Of a DNA stretch of 34,670 bases, positions 1 to 8,602 are shown one piece after another (position 1 is the stretch's first letter; every line of letters starts with the position of its first letter). The notes under the pieces were generated by a model. That model was not told the origin of the DNA, searched no databases, and worked only from the letters and a program-made list of their open reading frames with translations. The DNA comes from Rhodospirillales bacterium CG15_BIG_FIL_POST_REV_8_21_14_020_66_15 (GTDB lineage Bacteria > Pseudomonadota > Alphaproteobacteria > Rhodospirillales > Casp-alpha2): contig PFFW01000110.1 of NCBI GenBank assembly GCA_002781745.1, positions 1 through 34,670 of the forward strand, in the 5' to 3' direction. Position numbers and translations under genes: made by a program.

Positions 1-892
1 CGTTGGTGGTGTGGTAGCCGCGGATCACGTCCTCGACCCGGCGGAACCGCTCGGCCGAGATGTTGTCCCACATGTGCTTGGTGCCGCGGTCGAAGTTCTC
101 GAACCGGCCGGTGATGGCGGCCATCAGCTCGTTGATGGTGGTCGTCATCATGTCCATGGTCTGCATCAGGGACTGGTTGTTCTTCATGGCGAAGTTCTGG
201 CGCAGCAGGTCCATGGTGTCCAGGAACTCGGTGATCGTCGGCTCGATGTCGTCGAGGATCTGCTTGTAGTAGCTGAGCGACATGAAGATGTCGGCGTAGT
301 CCTCGATGAACTTGGGCAGGTCCTCGATCTTGATGTTCAGCTTCTGCGCCATCAGCTTCAGCTTCTCGAGGGCCTTCTTGCGGTCCGGCGAGCGGAACAG
401 CTTGACCACGTCCTGGAAGCTCTTCACCTCTACGTCGTCGCCGCCGTAGATCTGGCTGATAAGCGGTCCGGTGAACTCGCGCATGTATTCCGTCAGCTCG
501 GCGGCCTTGGCGTCCGACAGCTTCAGGTACTCGACGTTGTTGACCTCGATGCCCAGGTCGCGCAGCGAGATGCGCAGCGAATAGACGTCGTAGCTGGGCA
601 GGTCGCCCAGCTTCTTCATCATGATCATGTCCGGGTGGCGGAAACCCTCGGTCCAGCCGAACTCGGCCGGCAGATGGTCTATGGCGACTTGGCCCGAGCC
701 GGTGTCCTTGTCCGTGAATATCTCGACCATGCTTTCGAAGCGCGCGTTCTTGATCAGCCGCGCGCGGCGCAGGGGGGCCGTCTGGATCGGCAGCATCACC
801 AGCGGCAGGGTGTGCAGCGAGTCCCTGTCCTCGTCGTCGATCTCCTTCTCCAGGTTGAGATCGGCGAACGTGAATCCCTTCTTCTGGCTCAA
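1..892 (-). CDS. Conserved protein of unknown function, paralogue 2 (3' end outside window)
   Basis: The protein is a clear paralogue of the gene just upstream (914-2011). Shared blocks include RARLIKNAR, LPSYDVYSLRI, ELMAAI-GRFE-FDR and YHTT, and about half of the aligned residues look identical. It is charged and probably mostly helical, with no signal peptide or membrane segment, so likely cytoplasmic. No ATG or GTG lies near the start in frame. I place the start at TTG 892 (LSQKKGFTF) because GAGGGTGAGG lies just upstream and the previous gene stops only 21 bases before it, which suggests one transcript with possible translational coupling. The gene runs off the left edge. I do not recognise the family and assign no function. 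Confidence 0.8.
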   Translation of the reverse strand, partial: MSQKKGFTFADLNLEKEIDDEDRDSLHTLPLVMLPIQTAPLRRARLIKNARFESMVEIFTDKDTGSGQVAIDHLPAEFGWTEGFRHPDMIMMKKLGDLPSYDVYSLRISLRDLGIEVNNVEYLKLSDAKAAELTEYMREFTGPLISQIYGGDDVEVKSFQDVVKLFRSPDRKKALEKLKLMAQKLNIKIEDLPKFIEDYADIFMSLSYYKQILDDIEPTITEFLDTMDLLRQNFAMKNNQSLMQTMDMMTTTINELMAAITGRFENFDRGTKHMWDNISAERFRRVEDVIRGYHTTN

Positions 893-913
893 TGCCTCAC
901 CCTCTACCGGCGC

Positions 914-2011
914 CTACTTGGCCCACTCTATGGTTTCGATCTTGGGCGCGTTGGCCTGGATCTCGCGGACCTTCTCGATGCCCTGCTTCATCTCCGACAT
1001 GATGAACTCGCCGCGCTTGATCGGCCCGCCCACGGTGGGCGAGGGGAAGCGGTCGGCGAAGGCGTTCATCTTCACCGTCAGGGCGCACAGGCAGCCGCCG
1101 ATGGTGGTGTGGTATTCCTCGACGAACTTCTTCACGGTCTTGAAACGGTCGGCGGTCAGGTCTTCCCACATGCCGTTGGTGTAGCGGTCGAAGGTCTCGA
1201 AGCGGCCCGAGATCGCGGCCATCAGTTCGTTGATGGCGCCCTCGATCTGGTCGCAGGTGTTCATCATGTTCACGTTGGTCTTGAGTTGGAAGTTGTCGCG
1301 GATCTCGTCCATGGAGTTCATGAACTCGTCGATGATCGGCTCCAGCGCGTCCAGGCACTGCCGGAAGTAGGACAGCGACAGGAACACGTCGCCGTAGTCC
1401 TCCAGGAACTTGGGCACGTCGCGCACCTTGATGCGCAGCTTCTGCGCCATCTGGTCCAGCTTCTTGCGGACCATTTCCACGTCCGGGCTTTCGAACAGCC
1501 TGACCATGTCGTCGAAGGTCTGAATGTTCAGGTCGTCCTTGCCGTAGATTTCCTGGATCAGCGGCCGCGTGAACTGGGTCATGTAGGTGGTCAGCTCGGC
1601 GACCTTGTGGTCCGACAGCTTCAGGTCCTCGATGGCATTGACCTCGATCCCTTCCTCGCGGAACAGGATGCGCAGCGAATAGACGTCGTAGCTGGGCAGG
1701 GGGGCGAGCTTGCGCAGCATCACCAGATCGGGGTGGCGCTTGCGGCCCTTGCCGGACCAGCCGTAGTCCTTGGCCAGTTCCTCCACGTCCATCTGGCCCG
1801 AGCCGATACCCTGGCCCCTGAACAGCTCGACCACGCTGTTGAGGCGGGCATTCTTGATCAGGCGCGCGCGATGCAACGACGGCGTCTGGAACGGCAGGAT
1901 GGCGAGGGGCAGGATATGCAGCGCGTCGCGATCCTCGTCGCGCTGTGTCGACGGCATGCCGGTCGGCACGCCGGGATCCGGGTAATCCTGTTCTTCCGCA
2001 GCTTGGCTCAT
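914..2011 (-). CDS. Conserved protein of unknown function, paralogue 1
   Basis: This 365-residue protein starts at ATG 2011 (MSQAAEEQD), preceded by GGGCGG; a GTG at 2035 is a weaker in-frame alternative. After a Pro/Asp-rich N-terminus of about 30 residues comes a conserved body: LPLAILPFQTPSLHRARLIK, a WSGKGRKRHPD loop, LPSYDVYSLRI, then long amphipathic helices (QKLRIKVRDVPKFLEDYGD, NELMAAISGRFETFD) and YHTTIGG. It has no recognised catalytic motif, signal peptide or membrane segment. It is the first gene of a tandem pair on the minus strand. The helical, repeat-free design suits a scaffold or regulatory protein, but that is only inference. Confidence 0.82.
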   Translation of the reverse strand: MSQAAEEQDYPDPGVPTGMPSTQRDEDRDALHILPLAILPFQTPSLHRARLIKNARLNSVVELFRGQGIGSGQMDVEELAKDYGWSGKGRKRHPDLVMLRKLAPLPSYDVYSLRILFREEGIEVNAIEDLKLSDHKVAELTTYMTQFTRPLIQEIYGKDDLNIQTFDDMVRLFESPDVEMVRKKLDQMAQKLRIKVRDVPKFLEDYGDVFLSLSYFRQCLDALEPIIDEFMNSMDEIRDNFQLKTNVNMMNTCDQIEGAINELMAAISGRFETFDRYTNGMWEDLTADRFKTVKKFVEEYHTTIGGCLCALTVKMNAFADRFPSPTVGGPIKRGEFIMSEMKQGIEKVREIQANAPKIETIEWAK

Positions 2012-2092
2012 GGATATCCGCCCAGGCTCGTTCACGCAGGCCTTGCGGCCTTTGACTTCTGTGGTTGGTTAAAATACCTAGTCTAATCGACT

Positions 2093-2123
2093 TATATAGC
2101 ATCAAATCGTCTGCGAGAGCCAA
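2093..2123 (-). promoter_or_regulatory. Candidate promoter for the tandem paralogue genes
   Basis: On the minus strand TTGGCT (2123-2118) is followed 18-19 bases later by CTATATA. The stretch 2068-2108 is strikingly AT-rich for this window. It would give a leader of about 75 bases before ATG 2011. The spacing is slightly long, so support is moderate. truA reads in the opposite direction from the same gap. Confidence 0.35.
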
Positions 2124-2161
2124 TAGCCCGTTGCCGGAAACGCGGGGGCCGGACGGAGACC

Positions 2162-2917
2162 ATGGCGCGGTACCGACTGAAACTGGAATACGACGGGCGC
2201 GGTTTCGTCGGCTGGCAGCGTCAGGACAACGGCCTGGGCGTGCAGGAGGTCGTCGAGAGCGCCGTCACGGCCTTCACCGGCGAGGAAACCCAGGTGTTCG
2301 CCGCCGGGCGCACCGACGCCGGCGTGCACGCCACGGGCCAGGTCGCCCATGTCGACCTGGCCAGGGACTGGCCCGCCGACACGGTGCGCGACGCCCTCAA
2401 CTTCCACCTGCGCGAGTACGCCGCCGTCGTGCTGGCCGCCGAGGCCGTGGACGGCGAATTCCATGCCCGGTTTTCCGCCGTTTCCCGCAGCTACCTTTAC
2501 CGCATCCTCAACCGCCGCCCGCCGCCGGCCCTCGACCGCGGGCTGGTATGGTGGGTGCCGGCGCCGCTCGACGCCGCCGCCATGGCCGAGGCGGCCATGG
2601 TGCTGATCGGCCATCACGATTTCACCAGCTTCCGCGCGACGCATTGCCAGGCCAACTCGCCGGTGAAGACCCTCGACGTGCTGGAGGTTTCCCGCGCCGG
2701 CGAGGAGATCCATGTCCGCGCCAGGGCCCGCTCGTTCCTGCACCATCAGGTGCGCAACATGGTGGGCTCGCTCCGATGGGTCGGCGAGGGGCGGTGGACG
2801 GCCGGCGACCTGAAATCGGCGCTGGAGGCCAGGGACCGGGCCGCCGGGGGGCCGACGGCGCCGGCCGAGGGCCTCTACCTGACCGCCGTCGGCTACCCCG
2901 ATGGCGGCGGGGCCTGA
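2162..2917 (+). CDS. truA: tRNA pseudouridine(38-40) synthase TruA
   Basis: TruA converts uridines 38-40 in the anticodon arm of many tRNAs to pseudouridine; it is a cytoplasmic dimer. The 251-residue protein has the family start [18 protein letters not shown], the catalytic loop [12 protein letters not shown] (catalytic Asp about residue 52), then [14 protein letters not shown] and [11 protein letters not shown]. The length is normal. ATG 2162 is preceded by GGAG five bases away. It is divergent from the unknown paralogues and followed closely by a small membrane protein gene. Family assignment is secure. Confidence 0.97.
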   Translation: MARYRLKLEYDGRGFVGWQRQDNGLGVQEVVESAVTAFTGEETQVFAAGRTDAGVHATGQVAHVDLARDWPADTVRDALNFHLREYAAVVLAAEAVDGEFHARFSAVSRSYLYRILNRRPPPALDRGLVWWVPAPLDAAAMAEAAMVLIGHHDFTSFRATHCQANSPVKTLDVLEVSRAGEEIHVRARARSFLHHQVRNMVGSLRWVGEGRWTAGDLKSALEARDRAAGGPTAPAEGLYLTAVGYPDGGGA

Positions 2918-2962
2918 CGGCTATCCATGGCGCGGCGGCCCATGCGCGCCTATACTATGCGG

Positions 2963-3241
2963 ATGGACAAACGGATTCCCCTCTCCATGTCGGCTGCCGA
3001 GTTGAAGGATCAGCCGGTGATCGGCTATCTGGCGGTGATCTGCGGCGTGTTGGCCATCTTCGCCTGGGGGATCGTGTTCGTGCCCATGGGCATCGCCTTT
3101 TCCGTGGCGGCGATGATCGCCGGGCAGGGAGCCTGGGGCTTCGCCGGGCTGGTGCTGTCGGTGATCGGGCTGATGACCTCGCCCACGCTGCTGACCCTGT
3201 TGGGCATGGGGGCGATCGCCGCCTACTTCGGGTTCGGTTGA
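2963..3241 (+). CDS. Small integral membrane protein, unknown function
   Basis: The protein is about 92 residues from ATG 2963 (MDKRIPLSM), or 104 from ATG 2927. A short charged N-terminus is followed by hydrophobic segments at roughly VIGYLAVICGVLAIFAWGIV, a Gly/Ala-rich middle stretch and a C-terminal helix, suggesting three membrane spans. I prefer 2963 because a good -10 hexamer, TATACT, lies at 2951-2956, which would put the transcript start at or next to that ATG with no leader; neither start has a clear ribosome-binding site. It lies 3' of truA and converges on dapE. No family recognised. Confidence 0.65.
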   Translation: MDKRIPLSMSAAELKDQPVIGYLAVICGVLAIFAWGIVFVPMGIAFSVAAMIAGQGAWGFAGLVLSVIGLMTSPTLLTLLGMGAIAAYFGFG

Positions 3242-3242
3242 T

Positions 3243-3259
3243 CCGGGCCGACCCGGTTT
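3243..3259. terminator. Weak hairpin between convergent genes
   Basis: CCGGG and CCCGG flank the four-base loop CCGA between the convergent ends of the small membrane protein gene and dapE, followed by only three T. The stem is short, so this is at best a weak, possibly bidirectional terminator. Confidence 0.25.
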
Positions 3260-4413
3260 CACGCGAAAAAGCGCTTCAGGACCTCTTCATAGACGCGCGC
3301 CAGGTCGCGCACTTCGGAAACCAGGGCGTTTTCGTTCACCTTGTGCGCGGTCTCGTTGACCATGCCGAATTCGACCACGGGGCAGTGGTCCTTGATGAAC
3401 CGCGCGTCCGAGGTGCCGCCGGTCGTGCTCAGTTCCGGGTCCTGGCCGGTCACGGCCTTGACCGCGCCCGCGACCACGTCGCTGAGCCGCCCCGGCGGCG
3501 TCAGGAAGCTTTCCCCGGAAACGGAGATGTCCAGGTCGTAGCCGCCCGTTTCGCCCTTCATCACGTCGGCGCAGCGCTCCTCGATCAGCCGGGTCAGGCT
3601 GGCGCCGGAATGCATGTCGTTGAAGCGGATGTTGATGCGCGCCGAGGCCTTGGCCGGGATCAGGTTGGTCGTCGCGTTGCCGACGTCGACGGTGGTGATC
3701 TCCAGGTTGGTCGCCGGGAAATGTTCGTTGCCGCGGTCCAGCGGCTCCGCCGTGAAGGCGTTGAGGATTTTGAGCAGCTTGGGCACCGGGTTGTCGGCCA
3801 GGTGGGGATAGGCGACATGGCCCTGGGTGCCGGTCACCGTGACGGTGCAGTTGAGCGATCCCCGCCGGCCGATCTTCACCATGTCGCCCATGCGTTCCAC
3901 GTTGGTCGGCTCGCCGACCAGGCAGGCGTCGATCGTCTCGCCCTGTTCCGCCAGCCAGCCCAGCACTTTCTGGGTGCCGTTGACGGACGGCCCTTCCTCG
4001 TCGCCGGTGATGAGGAAGCTGATGGAGCCTTTGAATGTATCGCCTGCCCCCTTGAGGAACGATTCCGTCCCCGCGACCATGGCGGCGACGGCGCATTTCA
4101 TGTCGGACGCCCCCCGGCCGTAGAGTCGCCCGTCGCGGATTTCCGGCGCGAACGGCGGCGACGTCCAGTCGCCCGGGTCGCCCGGCGGCACCACGTCCGT
4201 ATGGCCCGCGAAGCAGAAGTTGGGCGCTTCGGTGCCGATCCGCGCATAGAGGTTGTCCACGTCCGGGGTGCCGTCCTCGGAAAAGGCCAGGCGCGTGCAG
4301 GCGAAGCCGAGGGCTTCCAGCCGCGCCTGCAGCAGGTCCAGCGCGCCGCCCTCCTCGGGCGTCACCGAAGGGCAGCGGATCAGGGCTTGCGAAAGTTCGA
4401 GGACGTCTGTCAT
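3259..4413 (-). CDS. dapE: Succinyl-diaminopimelate desuccinylase DapE
   Basis: DapE hydrolyses N-succinyl-LL-2,6-diaminopimelate to LL-diaminopimelate and succinate in lysine and peptidoglycan synthesis. It is a di-zinc M20-family peptidase. The 384-residue protein shows [13 protein letters not shown] at the N-terminus, the zinc motif [32 protein letters not shown] with the bridging Asp, the catalytic [13 protein letters not shown], and GGTSDARFI near the C-terminus. ATG 4413 lies 16 bases after the stop of dapD, so the two genes are surely co-transcribed and encode linked steps of the succinylase branch. Confidence 0.97.
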   Translation of the reverse strand: MTDVLELSQALIRCPSVTPEEGGALDLLQARLEALGFACTRLAFSEDGTPDVDNLYARIGTEAPNFCFAGHTDVVPPGDPGDWTSPPFAPEIRDGRLYGRGASDMKCAVAAMVAGTESFLKGAGDTFKGSISFLITGDEEGPSVNGTQKVLGWLAEQGETIDACLVGEPTNVERMGDMVKIGRRGSLNCTVTVTGTQGHVAYPHLADNPVPKLLKILNAFTAEPLDRGNEHFPATNLEITTVDVGNATTNLIPAKASARINIRFNDMHSGASLTRLIEERCADVMKGETGGYDLDISVSGESFLTPPGRLSDVVAGAVKAVTGQDPELSTTGGTSDARFIKDHCPVVEFGMVNETAHKVNENALVSEVRDLARVYEEVLKRFFA

Positions 4414-4429
4414 GGCGCGGAGGCGGCCG

Positions 4430-5275
4430 TCAATCCCGCAGCAGCTCGTTGATCGAGGTCTTGGACCGCGTCTTCTCGTCCACGGTCTTGAGGATCACCG
4501 CGCAGTAGAGCGAGGGCGCCTGCACGTTGGCGCCCGCATCGCCCGGCTTGGCCGGCAGCGATCCCGGCACCACCACCGAATAGGGCGGCACGCGGCCGTA
4601 GACGACCTCGCCGGTCTGACGGTCGACGATCTTGGTCGACTGGCCGATGAACACGCCCATGGAGATGACCGAGCCCTCGCCGACGACCACGCCCTCGACG
4701 ACCTCGGAGCGTGCGCCGATGAAGCAGTTGTCCTCGACGATCACGGGGCCGGCCTGCAGCGGCTCCAGCACGCCGCCGATCCCGGCCCCGCCGGAAATGT
4801 GGCAGTGCTTGCCGATCTGTGCGCAGGAGCCGACGGTGGCCCAGGTGTCGACCATGGTGCCTTCGTCGACGTAGGCGCCCAGGTTGACGAAGCTGGGCAT
4901 CAGCACCACGCCCGGCGCGATATAGGCCGAGCGCCGCACGGTGCAGTTCGGCACGGCGCGGAAGCCGGCGGCGCGGAAGTCGTCGGCCGACATGCCCGCG
5001 AACTTGGACGGCACCTTGTCCCACCAGGTCGCCCCGCCGGGGCCGCCCGAGATCGGCGCCATGTCGTAAAGCCGGAACGACAGCAATACCGCCTTCTTCA
5101 GCCACTGATGGACGACCCATTCGCCGCCGGTCTTCTCGGCGACGCGGGCCTTGCCCGCGTCCAGCATGTCCAGCGCCGCCTCGACGGCGTCGCGGGTTTC
5201 GCCCTTGGTCTGGGGGGTGACGGCGTCGCGGCCGTCCCAGGCTGCCTCGATGGCGGCTTGCAGGTCTGTGGTCAT
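4430..5275 (-). CDS. dapD: Tetrahydrodipicolinate N-succinyltransferase DapD
   Basis: DapD transfers succinyl from succinyl-CoA to tetrahydrodipicolinate, the step that commits to the succinylase route to diaminopimelate. The 281-residue length is typical. An N-terminal helical domain ([13 protein letters not shown]) is followed by a left-handed beta-helix of hexapeptide repeats: [51 protein letters not shown] and [22 protein letters not shown] 5275 has GGGA about eight bases upstream. It is followed by dapE and preceded on the same strand, 72 bases away, by a HAD phosphatase gene. Confidence 0.97.
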   Translation of the reverse strand: MTTDLQAAIEAAWDGRDAVTPQTKGETRDAVEAALDMLDAGKARVAEKTGGEWVVHQWLKKAVLLSFRLYDMAPISGGPGGATWWDKVPSKFAGMSADDFRAAGFRAVPNCTVRRSAYIAPGVVLMPSFVNLGAYVDEGTMVDTWATVGSCAQIGKHCHISGGAGIGGVLEPLQAGPVIVEDNCFIGARSEVVEGVVVGEGSVISMGVFIGQSTKIVDRQTGEVVYGRVPPYSVVVPGSLPAKPGDAGANVQAPSLYCAVILKTVDEKTRSKTSINELLRD

Positions 5276-5347
5276 GGCGGAATCCCGGTTTTGCTGAGTG
5301 AAGGGCTCGGAAATGGCCCCGGAAGATGAAACGCCCGGCCCCGGGTG

Positions 5348-6043
5348 TCAAGTTGCCGAAGCGATCTCCTCCAGCCAATCGACCAGGTCGTCGATCACGT
5401 GATGGATGTGCCCGCCGTCGGCCCCGTCCAGGGCCCAGGCGACGCCGGACCCGTCGGCCGGCCGCACCCAGACCGTGGTCATGCCCATGGCGTGGGCGGG
5501 GGCCAGGTTGCGCGCCATGTCCTCGACCATCACCGCGCGGGTCGGCTCGATGGCGTGGGTTTCCGCCAGTTTGGCGTAGACTTGTGGCGAGGGCTTGGGC
5601 TCGAAGTCCGAGGCGACGATGTCGAACACGGCCTCGAAATGACGTCGCACGCCGAGCCGGTCCATGACCCGTTCCGCATGCGGCACGTCGCCGTTGGTGA
5701 AGATGATCTTGCGCCCCGGCAGGGCCGCCAGCGCCGCGTCCAGGCGCGGCGAGGGATCGACGGGCGAAAGGTCGATGCGGTGCACGGCGTCAAGGAACTG
5801 GACGGGGTCGACGCCGTGCAGCGTCATCAGCCCGCGCATGGTCGTGCCGTGCTCGCGGAAATAGGTCTTCTGCAACGCCCGCGCCTGCTCCAGCGGCAGG
5901 TCGAACAGCCCGGCTACGTAGCGCGTGATGTTCCAGTCCACCTGGTCGAACAGGCGGCACGACGGCGGATAGAGGGTGTTGTCCAGGTCGAACACCCAGG
6001 TCTCGGCCCGGGCAAGGCCTTCGGTATCGCGGGGCATGGTCAT
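5348..6043 (-). CDS. HAD-superfamily pyrimidine 5'-nucleotidase-like hydrolase
   Basis: This is a 231-residue Rossmann-fold HAD phosphatase. Motif I is WVFDLDNTLYPP with the nucleophile and acid/base Asp pair, motif II is IIFTNGD, motif III is the Lys of DFEPKPSPQVY, and motif IV is MVEDMARNL. The DxDNTLYP signature and length fit the SDT1/pyrimidine 5'-nucleotidase group common in alphaproteobacteria; the substrate cannot be read from sequence. Two starts are possible. ATG 6043 sits where a transcript from TATATA (6050-6055) should begin, so it could be leaderless; ATG 6037 has AGGGG eight bases upstream. It probably heads the dapD-dapE transcript. Confidence 0.9.
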   Translation of the reverse strand: MTMPRDTEGLARAETWVFDLDNTLYPPSCRLFDQVDWNITRYVAGLFDLPLEQARALQKTYFREHGTTMRGLMTLHGVDPVQFLDAVHRIDLSPVDPSPRLDAALAALPGRKIIFTNGDVPHAERVMDRLGVRRHFEAVFDIVASDFEPKPSPQVYAKLAETHAIEPTRAVMVEDMARNLAPAHAMGMTTVWVRPADGSGVAWALDGADGGHIHHVIDDLVDWLEEIASAT

Positions 6044-6049
6044 GGCCCC

Positions 6050-6080
6050 TATATAGGGTCGCCGTGCGGTCCCGGCGCAA
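6050..6080 (-). promoter_or_regulatory. Candidate promoter for HAD-dapD-dapE, with palindromic -10
   Basis: On the minus strand TTGCGC (6080-6075) lies 18-19 bases before TATATA. The -10 is the centre of a perfect 12-base palindrome, CCCTATATAGGG (6047-6058). The expected start falls on or next to ATG 6043, so the mRNA may lack a leader. Confidence 0.4.
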
Positions 6081-6117
6081 GGCTCTTTTGCGCGCCCTCC
6101 GCCGCGACGCAGGCTGC

Positions 6118-6145
6118 TTGGCTAACGGTCCCGGTCGGGTAATAC
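6118..6145 (+). promoter_or_regulatory. Candidate promoter for the DUF2336 gene
   Basis: TTGGCT (6118-6123), a 16-base spacer and TAATAC (6140-6145) lie 30 bases before the GTG start at 6175. Both hexamers match sigma-70-type consensus reasonably well. Confidence 0.42.
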
Positions 6146-6174
6146 TCCCCCCGACCCGGCGGAGGAGCGGACAG

Positions 6175-7458
6175 GTGACCAGACGGTACGGCAAGGACGC
6201 GGATATCGCGAGGAACGGCAAGCTGGAAGAGCGCCGCCGCCTCGCGGCCGCCATGACGACCAAGCCGGAAATCCTCTACTACATGGCCAAGGACGGCGAC
6301 CCGGACGTGCGCCGCGCCCTGGCGGCCAACCCGGCCACCCCCGCCCAGGCCGACGCTCTTCTGGCCAAGGACGGGGACGAGCATGTGCGCGCCAGCCTGG
6401 GCGCCAAGATCGCCCAGATGATGCCGGACCTGACGGACAAGCAGAAGATCAAGGTCCGCAAGTGGGCGGCCGACACGCTGGAGGACATGGCCCGCGACCG
6501 GGCGGCGCGCGTGCGCCGCGTGCTGGCCGACACGCTGAAGGAGATGACCCAGGCCCCGCCGGCGGTGATCCGCCAGCTTGCCCGCGACACGGATGCCATG
6601 GTCGCCAACCCGGTGATCGAGTTCTCGCCGGTGCTGACCGACCGCGACCTGGCGACGATCATCGCCGAAGGGGCCAACACGGCGCGGCTCAAGGCCATGG
6701 CGCGGCGCAGGAACGTATCGCAGACCGTGTCCGACGCCATCGTCAAGACCGGCGACGTGGAGGCCACGGCGGAGCTTCTGAAGAACCCGGGCGCCGAAAT
6801 TTCCGAGGGCACGCTCGACACTATCGCCGACCGCGCGGAGAACGCGCCGGAGCTTCACGAGCCGCTGGTCGCGCGGCCGGGCCTGTCGGCCAAGGCCGCC
6901 AGGCGTCTGGCGGAATACGTGGCCGACAATCTGATCGACACCCTGCTGGCGAGAAAGGACCTGCCGCCGGACCTGGCCGAACAGGTGCGCGCCGTGGTCA
7001 TGCGGCGCCTGGACCAGGTCGACGCGGCGATGCCCGACGCCGCCGCCGAGGACACAGGGGCGGCGGGCGGCGGCGCGCCGGAGCCGGAGCCGGAGCGCCT
7101 GACCCGCGACGAGGCGCTGGAATTGGCGCAGGGCATGAACAGGAAGGGCCAGCTGACCGAGGGCGTGATCTACGACGCCATCGGCCGCAAGGACCGCAAC
7201 ATGGCCATGGCGGCGCTGGCCGTCCTCTCCGACACCAGGATGGCGGCGGTCGTGAAGGCCTTCGCCACCAACTCGGCCAAGGGCATCGTGGCGCTGGTGT
7301 GGGAGGCCGGATGCTCGCCCAAGCTCGCCGTCGATCTGCAGCAGAGCCTCGGCAACGTGCCGCCGGTCGAGATCATCCGCCCGTCGACGGGCGCCGCCTA
7401 CGGCCTGTCCGAGGCGGAAATGTCCTGGCAGCTCGACTTCCTGCGCGACATGGCGTGA
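6175..7458 (+). CDS. DUF2336 domain protein with helical repeats
   Basis: The protein has 427 residues from GTG 6175 (VTRRYGKDAD), chosen because GGAGGAGCGG precedes it at good spacing; an open frame extends upstream to 6064 without a ribosome site. The N-terminal half has short helical repeats of HEAT or leucine-rich-variant type (GDPDVRRALAANPATPAQAD, GDEHVRASLGAKI). The whole matches the alphaproteobacterial DUF2336 pattern, including LLARKDLPPDLAEQVRAVV and a second helical block ending in EAEMSWQLDFLRDM. A Pro/Glu/Ala-rich linker lies around residues 310-325. There is no signal peptide, so it is likely cytoplasmic. Biochemical function is unknown. Confidence 0.88.
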   Translation: MTRRYGKDADIARNGKLEERRRLAAAMTTKPEILYYMAKDGDPDVRRALAANPATPAQADALLAKDGDEHVRASLGAKIAQMMPDLTDKQKIKVRKWAADTLEDMARDRAARVRRVLADTLKEMTQAPPAVIRQLARDTDAMVANPVIEFSPVLTDRDLATIIAEGANTARLKAMARRRNVSQTVSDAIVKTGDVEATAELLKNPGAEISEGTLDTIADRAENAPELHEPLVARPGLSAKAARRLAEYVADNLIDTLLARKDLPPDLAEQVRAVVMRRLDQVDAAMPDAAAEDTGAAGGGAPEPEPERLTRDEALELAQGMNRKGQLTEGVIYDAIGRKDRNMAMAALAVLSDTRMAAVVKAFATNSAKGIVALVWEAGCSPKLAVDLQQSLGNVPPVEIIRPSTGAAYGLSEAEMSWQLDFLRDMA

Positions 7459-7499
7459 GGGCGGGACCGGGGATTCGGCCGACCGTGCGGCGGGGTCGC

Positions 7500-7955
7500 T
7501 TACGGATGATATGCGGCGGACGCGCGATAGGCGTCACGAAGGACGTTGGCCTCCAGCTCCATGTCCTCGAGTTGCTTTTTCACCACGTCGCCGATCGAGA
7601 CGATGCCGCAAAGAACGCCGTCCTGGACGACGACGATGTGGCGGACGCGACGCGACAACATGCGCGACATGATGAATTCCAGTTCGTCTTCGGGCCCGCA
7701 GACGTCGGCGCGCCGCATGATGTCCGCGACGGTCCGGCCGACGATGTTCGAACCGTGCGAGGCGATGCCGAGGACGACGTCCCTTTCCGTCACGACGCCT
7801 TCGATGACCGGCCCGCCGACGGCCGAATTTTGAGTGACGACAAGGGCGCCGATGTTCTTTTCCATGAACTGCTCAATGGCCGTATGTACGACGTCACAGG
7901 ACCGGATGGTGTGGACTTCGGCGCCTTTCGACTCGAGAACCGATTTGACTTTCAT
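7500..7955 (-). CDS. CBS-domain protein
   Basis: About 151 residues from ATG 7955 (MKVKSVLESKG), preceded by AAGG and GGGA; a longer frame to 8012 has no ribosome site and would overlap the gene upstream. It consists of two CBS motifs and little else: residues 1-65 (VLESKGAEVHTIR, AIEQFMEKNIGALVV, IEGVVTERDVV) and about 75-135 (VADIMRR, MSRMLSRRVRHIVVV, LCGIVSIGDVVK). Such stand-alone pairs bind adenine nucleotides and act as energy or redox sensors, usually as dimers. It lies 41 bases downstream of a STAS gene on the same strand, so the two probably share a transcript. Confidence 0.9.
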   Translation of the reverse strand: MKVKSVLESKGAEVHTIRSCDVVHTAIEQFMEKNIGALVVTQNSAVGGPVIEGVVTERDVVLGIASHGSNIVGRTVADIMRRADVCGPEDELEFIMSRMLSRRVRHIVVVQDGVLCGIVSIGDVVKKQLEDMELEANVLRDAYRASAAYHP

Positions 7956-7996
7956 CGCTTTGTCCCTTTTTCCTTCGATCGTCCCCGCGACGCGGA

Positions 7997-8341
7997 TCAA
8001 CCGAGATGGCATGTGCCGCCCGGATGTGCCCGGTCGCGGTTCAGAATGGTGAAAGCCCGGTCGAGGCGGGCGAGGCGCATGACCCGCATCACGGCCTCGT
8101 TGATCCCGGTAAGGACGAAGGCCTTGCCTTGTTTCCGCGCCGCCTGGCCGACTTCGACCAGGACCGCCAGGCCGGCGCTGTCGATCCGTCCGACGGCGGA
8201 AAGGTCGATCAGCAGCCTGGATCGTCCGTCGAGAGCGGCGAGAAGCGTCCGGCGGTCGTCCGCGGCGTGGTCGATATCCAGGGGCCCGACGATGCAGGCG
8301 GTGGTGCGGAGTGGTGGGTCGGCACGGTAGAGCTTTGACAT
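7997..8341 (-). CDS. STAS-domain protein (anti-anti-sigma factor-like)
   Basis: The 114-residue protein starts at ATG 8341, with GGAGGGCAGG directly upstream. It is a single STAS domain: LLIDLSAVGRIDSAGLAVLV contains the conserved Asp-Ser, where the Ser is the phosphorylation site in anti-anti-sigma factors, followed by the helix EVGQAARKQGKAFVLTGIN. No partner anti-sigma kinase or phosphatase gene is in the window. The alternative is an MlaB-like lipid-transport STAS protein, but no mla genes are nearby. First gene of a pair with the CBS protein. Confidence 0.85.
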   Translation of the reverse strand: MSKLYRADPPLRTTACIVGPLDIDHAADDRRTLLAALDGRSRLLIDLSAVGRIDSAGLAVLVEVGQAARKQGKAFVLTGINEAVMRVMRLARLDRAFTILNRDRAHPGGTCHLG

Positions 8342-8602
8342 CCTGCCCTCCATCATTGGAGATTGCGATCAGCTTCGGCGACTGTTCAAAGCGTACCCGT
8401 GGCGGCCGACCCCGTCATTTAAAGCCGTTTCAATATGGTGTGATGCCGAGGTGAAGGCCGCACCCTTACGATTCCGGGCGAATCGATCCTTCGGGATGCC
8501 GGGCACGACCCTTGCGGTCCGGCGATCGGCGGCCGCGGATCACCCCCGCGTGAAAAAACGACGCGCGGAACGACCCTGCGGCGGTCAGTCCGGCAGGATG
8601 CC
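8342..8602. other. 261-base gap between the STAS and argB genes
   Basis: No gene is evident. It contains an AT-richer patch (8418-8445) that may hold the STAS promoter, although no convincing hexamer pair was found. At 8585-8602, just past the argB stop, is a near copy of the last codons of argB in the same orientation. Confidence 0.5.

Noticed and set aside
11-2086. Long plus-strand open frame (691 codons) across the unknown paralogues
   Set aside because: It lies antisense to two well-supported genes, is rich in His, Val, Leu and Asp as expected of antisense reading of GC-rich codons, and has no ribosome site.
2065-4452. Long plus-strand open frame (795 codons) across truA and dapE
   Set aside because: An out-of-frame and antisense shadow of truA, the small membrane protein gene and dapE; Arg/Gly/Ala-rich composition without any domain.
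8520-8602. Terminator after argB
   Set aside because: The T-run of the minus strand falls in the loop of a five-pair stem, not after it, so it does not form a standard terminator.
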